Positions 61,729-64,000 of a stretch of DNA of 64,000 nt are shown in pieces. The notes beneath the pieces were generated by a model. The model saw only the letters and a program-made list of their open reading frames with translations, was not told the DNA's origin and searched no databases. The translations under genes and the position numbers were made by a program. Numbering within the stretch: the first letter of the stretch is position 1; the number at the start of each line of letters is the position of its first letter. The stretch is taken from contig JAGKQI010000103.1 in assembly GCA_018806915.1 (NCBI GenBank), positions 1,240,001 through 1,304,000 on the forward strand, written 5' to 3'. Origin of the DNA: Phytophthora colocasiae. Lineage: Eukaryota; Oomycota; Peronosporomycetes; Peronosporales; Peronosporaceae.

Positions 61729-64000
61729 ATGCTGCGGACACTGCCGCTGCTGCCGCTGCTGCTGGCCGTGGCGCGCGCCTCAGGCTCGTCAAGCAGCAGC
61801 GGCGAGCAGATCGACGACCAGGTCAAGGCGTGGCTGCAGAACTACATGGAGGACGGCGAGACGCGCTTGTTCCCGAACGATATTAAGAGCGTCTGGGGCA
61901 GTACTATCGGTAGCAGCCTCACGGCCAACTGGAAGGCGCTGCCCGTGGTGTGCGACGGCAAACCGTCCGTGCAGACCAAGTCCAGCACGCTCACACCCAA
62001 CGGCGGCTGCCCGGACGTCTATACGAACGCCGGCGTGAGCTGCACGTGTCTCGAAGGCTATGACAACTCGACCGAGTGGGAGTTCTACATCCAGTCAAGG
62101 ACAGAACTGACGGACCAACCGCTCACGCTCGAGTTCGGCGCGACGTTGGGTCTGACATCTCTAGTGACGATCGTCGCGCCGGATGACCTCACGTCGATTA
62201 CAATTGTAGGAGTTGGAGAAGACGCAGTGACGTTGAATGTCACGGCTGAAGCCACTGGTTGGGACGACTATGACACGTCGAACCCATCGCTGATCGAGGT
62301 TGGCACTACGTCGGCGCTGGAGAAAATGTGAGAAGAAATGGGAGACTTGATGACGGAGAAAATGGGAAGCTAATGATGTGTGTTGTTGTGTCTGTAGTAC
62401 GCTGGAGAATGTGGACATGTTCACAGCGCTGGATGCATCGACAGACTATATCCCACTAGCTATTGAGAACTTGTACGTTGCACTCATGCTGTTGCTTCAG
62501 TGAGGACGTGAACTAACGTGCAGCTATTGTGTAGGACTCTGCGGTACACCAACATCAGCCAGGTGACACCGACGTTCTTGCAGGGTTTCGCCAGTCTCGA
62601 GTACCTGGATCTCTCACACAACAAGCTGTACGGCACGTACTCGCGTATCTCGTCACAAATGTGCACGGCCAACCCATGCCCACTCAAGTCGATCAACGTG
62701 AGCAACAACGCGTTGACGCAGATCCCGTACCGGATGTTCTACCTCAACCAGCTCAACAGTCTTTATCTGGAAAACAACGCCATCGAGAACTGGACTGTCT
62801 CGAGCGACTTGTACGAGAGTATCGCGGGGCTCACAAATTTCAACATGGACCCACCTAACGACACGTACGCGTGCGACAACGGCACGTGGTTGACTGCTCA
62901 CGGGATCGATTTCTGCGTGCTGAATTCCACCACAGCGTCCACAGCGTCAGACTCTTCGTCCAGCAGCAATAGCTACCTTATCTATGTGATTGTGGCGGCC
63001 TGCATTGTGGTATGCGTCCTAATCTTCGTGTTCATCCGGCAGCGCCGAGCGCACAACCGCCGCAAAGAGCGCGATGAGTCTGTGTTCGACCACACCTTGT
63101 CGTTCGATTCGCACTTTACAGCCAACACCAACATCATCAACGACCCGCTTATTATTGCCCACCGCATTCCGTTCAAGGAAGTCAAGGTAGCCAACTGCAT
63201 CAACAAGGGAGGCTTCGGACTCGTGTATAGTGGAGTGTACAACCGTCGTCGTGTGGCCATCAAGCGCATCAGGACGGATCTGTGCCAGGACATGAAGCAC
63301 GTGGAGGCGTTTATGAAAGAAATCTGCTTGATTTCAACACTGGAGCACCCTCGCATTGTGGAGTTCATCGGTGTGGCGTGGGATACGCTGCGTAACCTCA
63401 GCGCGGTGACTGAATACATGGAACGTGGCGACCTGCGCGAGGTATTGCACAGCTTCCAGCTGCGCAACACGCCAGTGACTTGGGATACACATAAGCTTCG
63501 GATCACACAGCACATTGCTGAGGCTTTGACGTATCTTCATTCGCTGGACCCCAAGTTGATTCATCGTGATTTAAAGTCGAAGAACGTGCTGCTGAATACT
63601 GAGATGGAGGCCAAGCTCAGTGACTTTGGTGTATCTCGCGAGCGTCACGCTATGGAGACTCACATGACTGCAGGCATTGGAACGTCTTTCTGGATTGCAC
63701 CGGAAGTTCTGCTGGGCAAGGACTACGACGAGCGTGCTGACATTTTCTCGTTGGGAATTGTCATCTCGGAGATCGACACGGAGGATTATCCGTACTGGAA
63801 CGCCAAGAACCCGCCTCAAGGAGGAAAGGTGGAGGAAACAGCCATTCTTCGCATGGTCGCGGCTGGTGAACTCATCCCGGACTTCACTGAGGGATGCCCT
63901 AAGGCCGTGCTGGAGCTGGCGAAGGCTTGTCTGTCGCTCAACCCTGACGATCGTCCGTCAGCTACTGAGGTGGTGTACGCTATCCAGCAGATCACGAGCC
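61729..64000 (+). CDS. LRR receptor-like TKL kinase E (partial, runs off the window)
   Basis: Exons are 61729-62327, 62398-62472 and 62535-64000 and beyond; both introns are phase 2. A clear signal peptide (LPLLPLLLAVARAS) precedes a Ser run and the four-cysteine module (YMEDGETRL, CDGKPSVQTKSS, NGGCPD, SCTCLEGY, WEFYI). LRRs follow (LEYLDLSHNKL, LKSINVSNNALTQIP, LNSLYLENNAI), then the pair CDNGTWLTAHGIDFCVL and a span near 371-392. The kinase has GGFGLVYSG, VAIKRI, HRDLKSKNVLL, DFGVSRE, FWIAPEVLLGKDYDERADI and SEIDTEDYPYW. Only the last part of the kinase C-lobe and the tail are outside the window. Most LRR introns seen in A and C are absent here. It looks functional. Confidence 0.9.

Overview
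The window reads as nuclear DNA of an oomycete, most likely Phytophthora or a close relative. This is an inference from: compact GC-rich genes with short introns (mostly 54-90 bp), a flagellar gene (CFAP299) beside housekeeping genes, a single-chain urease, ankyrin-TRP and polycystin-like channels, a tandem family of LRR receptor kinases with tyrosine-kinase-like (TKL) catalytic domains, and Copia, Mutator-like, hAT, Tc1/mariner-like and Harbinger-like elements in the gene-poor part. I could not compare against databases, so no species is named.

Region 1 (1-14 kb) is gene-dense. It holds the 3' end of an unknown gene, CFAP299 head-to-head with a small coiled-coil gene, a membrane-anchored endonuclease/exonuclease/phosphatase-fold (EEP) protein, a decayed 2 kb stretch, ribosomal protein eS29/uS14 (RPS29), the oligosaccharyltransferase subunit STT3, proteasome subunit alpha-4 (PSMA7), and gamma-tubulin complex protein 4 (GCP4) divergent from PSMA7. 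I rebuilt their introns from splice sites and protein family conservation.

Region 2 (14.6-31.3 kb) starts with a Copia LTR retrotransposon (14582-19348, TSD TTCCG) that landed in the 5' part of a large polycystin-type cation channel gene whose C-terminus carries two RyR repeats. That gene runs tail-to-tail with a full-length urease. Beyond urease is a second channel, an ankyrin-TRP protein of about 1400 residues. Most of its N-terminal ankyrin repeats sit on single exons with phase-0 introns.

Region 3 (32.4-64 kb) is a cluster of five LRR receptor-like TKL kinases on the + strand, called A to E here: A 32.4-35.1, B 38.8-42.7, C 43.4-45.9, D (pseudogene) 57.2-60.8, E 61.7 to the edge. The four with an ectodomain share an N-terminal four-cysteine module I cannot assign to a known domain, a few LRRs, a juxtamembrane cysteine-pair module, one membrane span and a kinase domain. 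A and E look intact, with signal peptides. B has no introns and an in-frame stop in its apparent signal peptide, and C shows no signal peptide. D is a 5'-truncated near-identical copy of C broken by a hAT transposon, which itself carries a Harbinger-like MITE. An FHA-domain gene lies between A and B.

The space between kinases is filled by transposons: a deleted Mutator-like (MULE) fragment (36.8-37.6 kb), a MULE with 9-bp TSD and long inverted repeats (46.7-48.9 kb), a GIY-YIG-like ORF (49.1-50.2 kb), a second Copia element on the minus strand (50.8-56.5 kb) with a mariner-like element in its 3' LTR, and a short hAT element (56.6-57.2 kb). The picture is a receptor-kinase family diversifying by tandem duplication, intron loss and transposon disruption next to a conserved housekeeping block.
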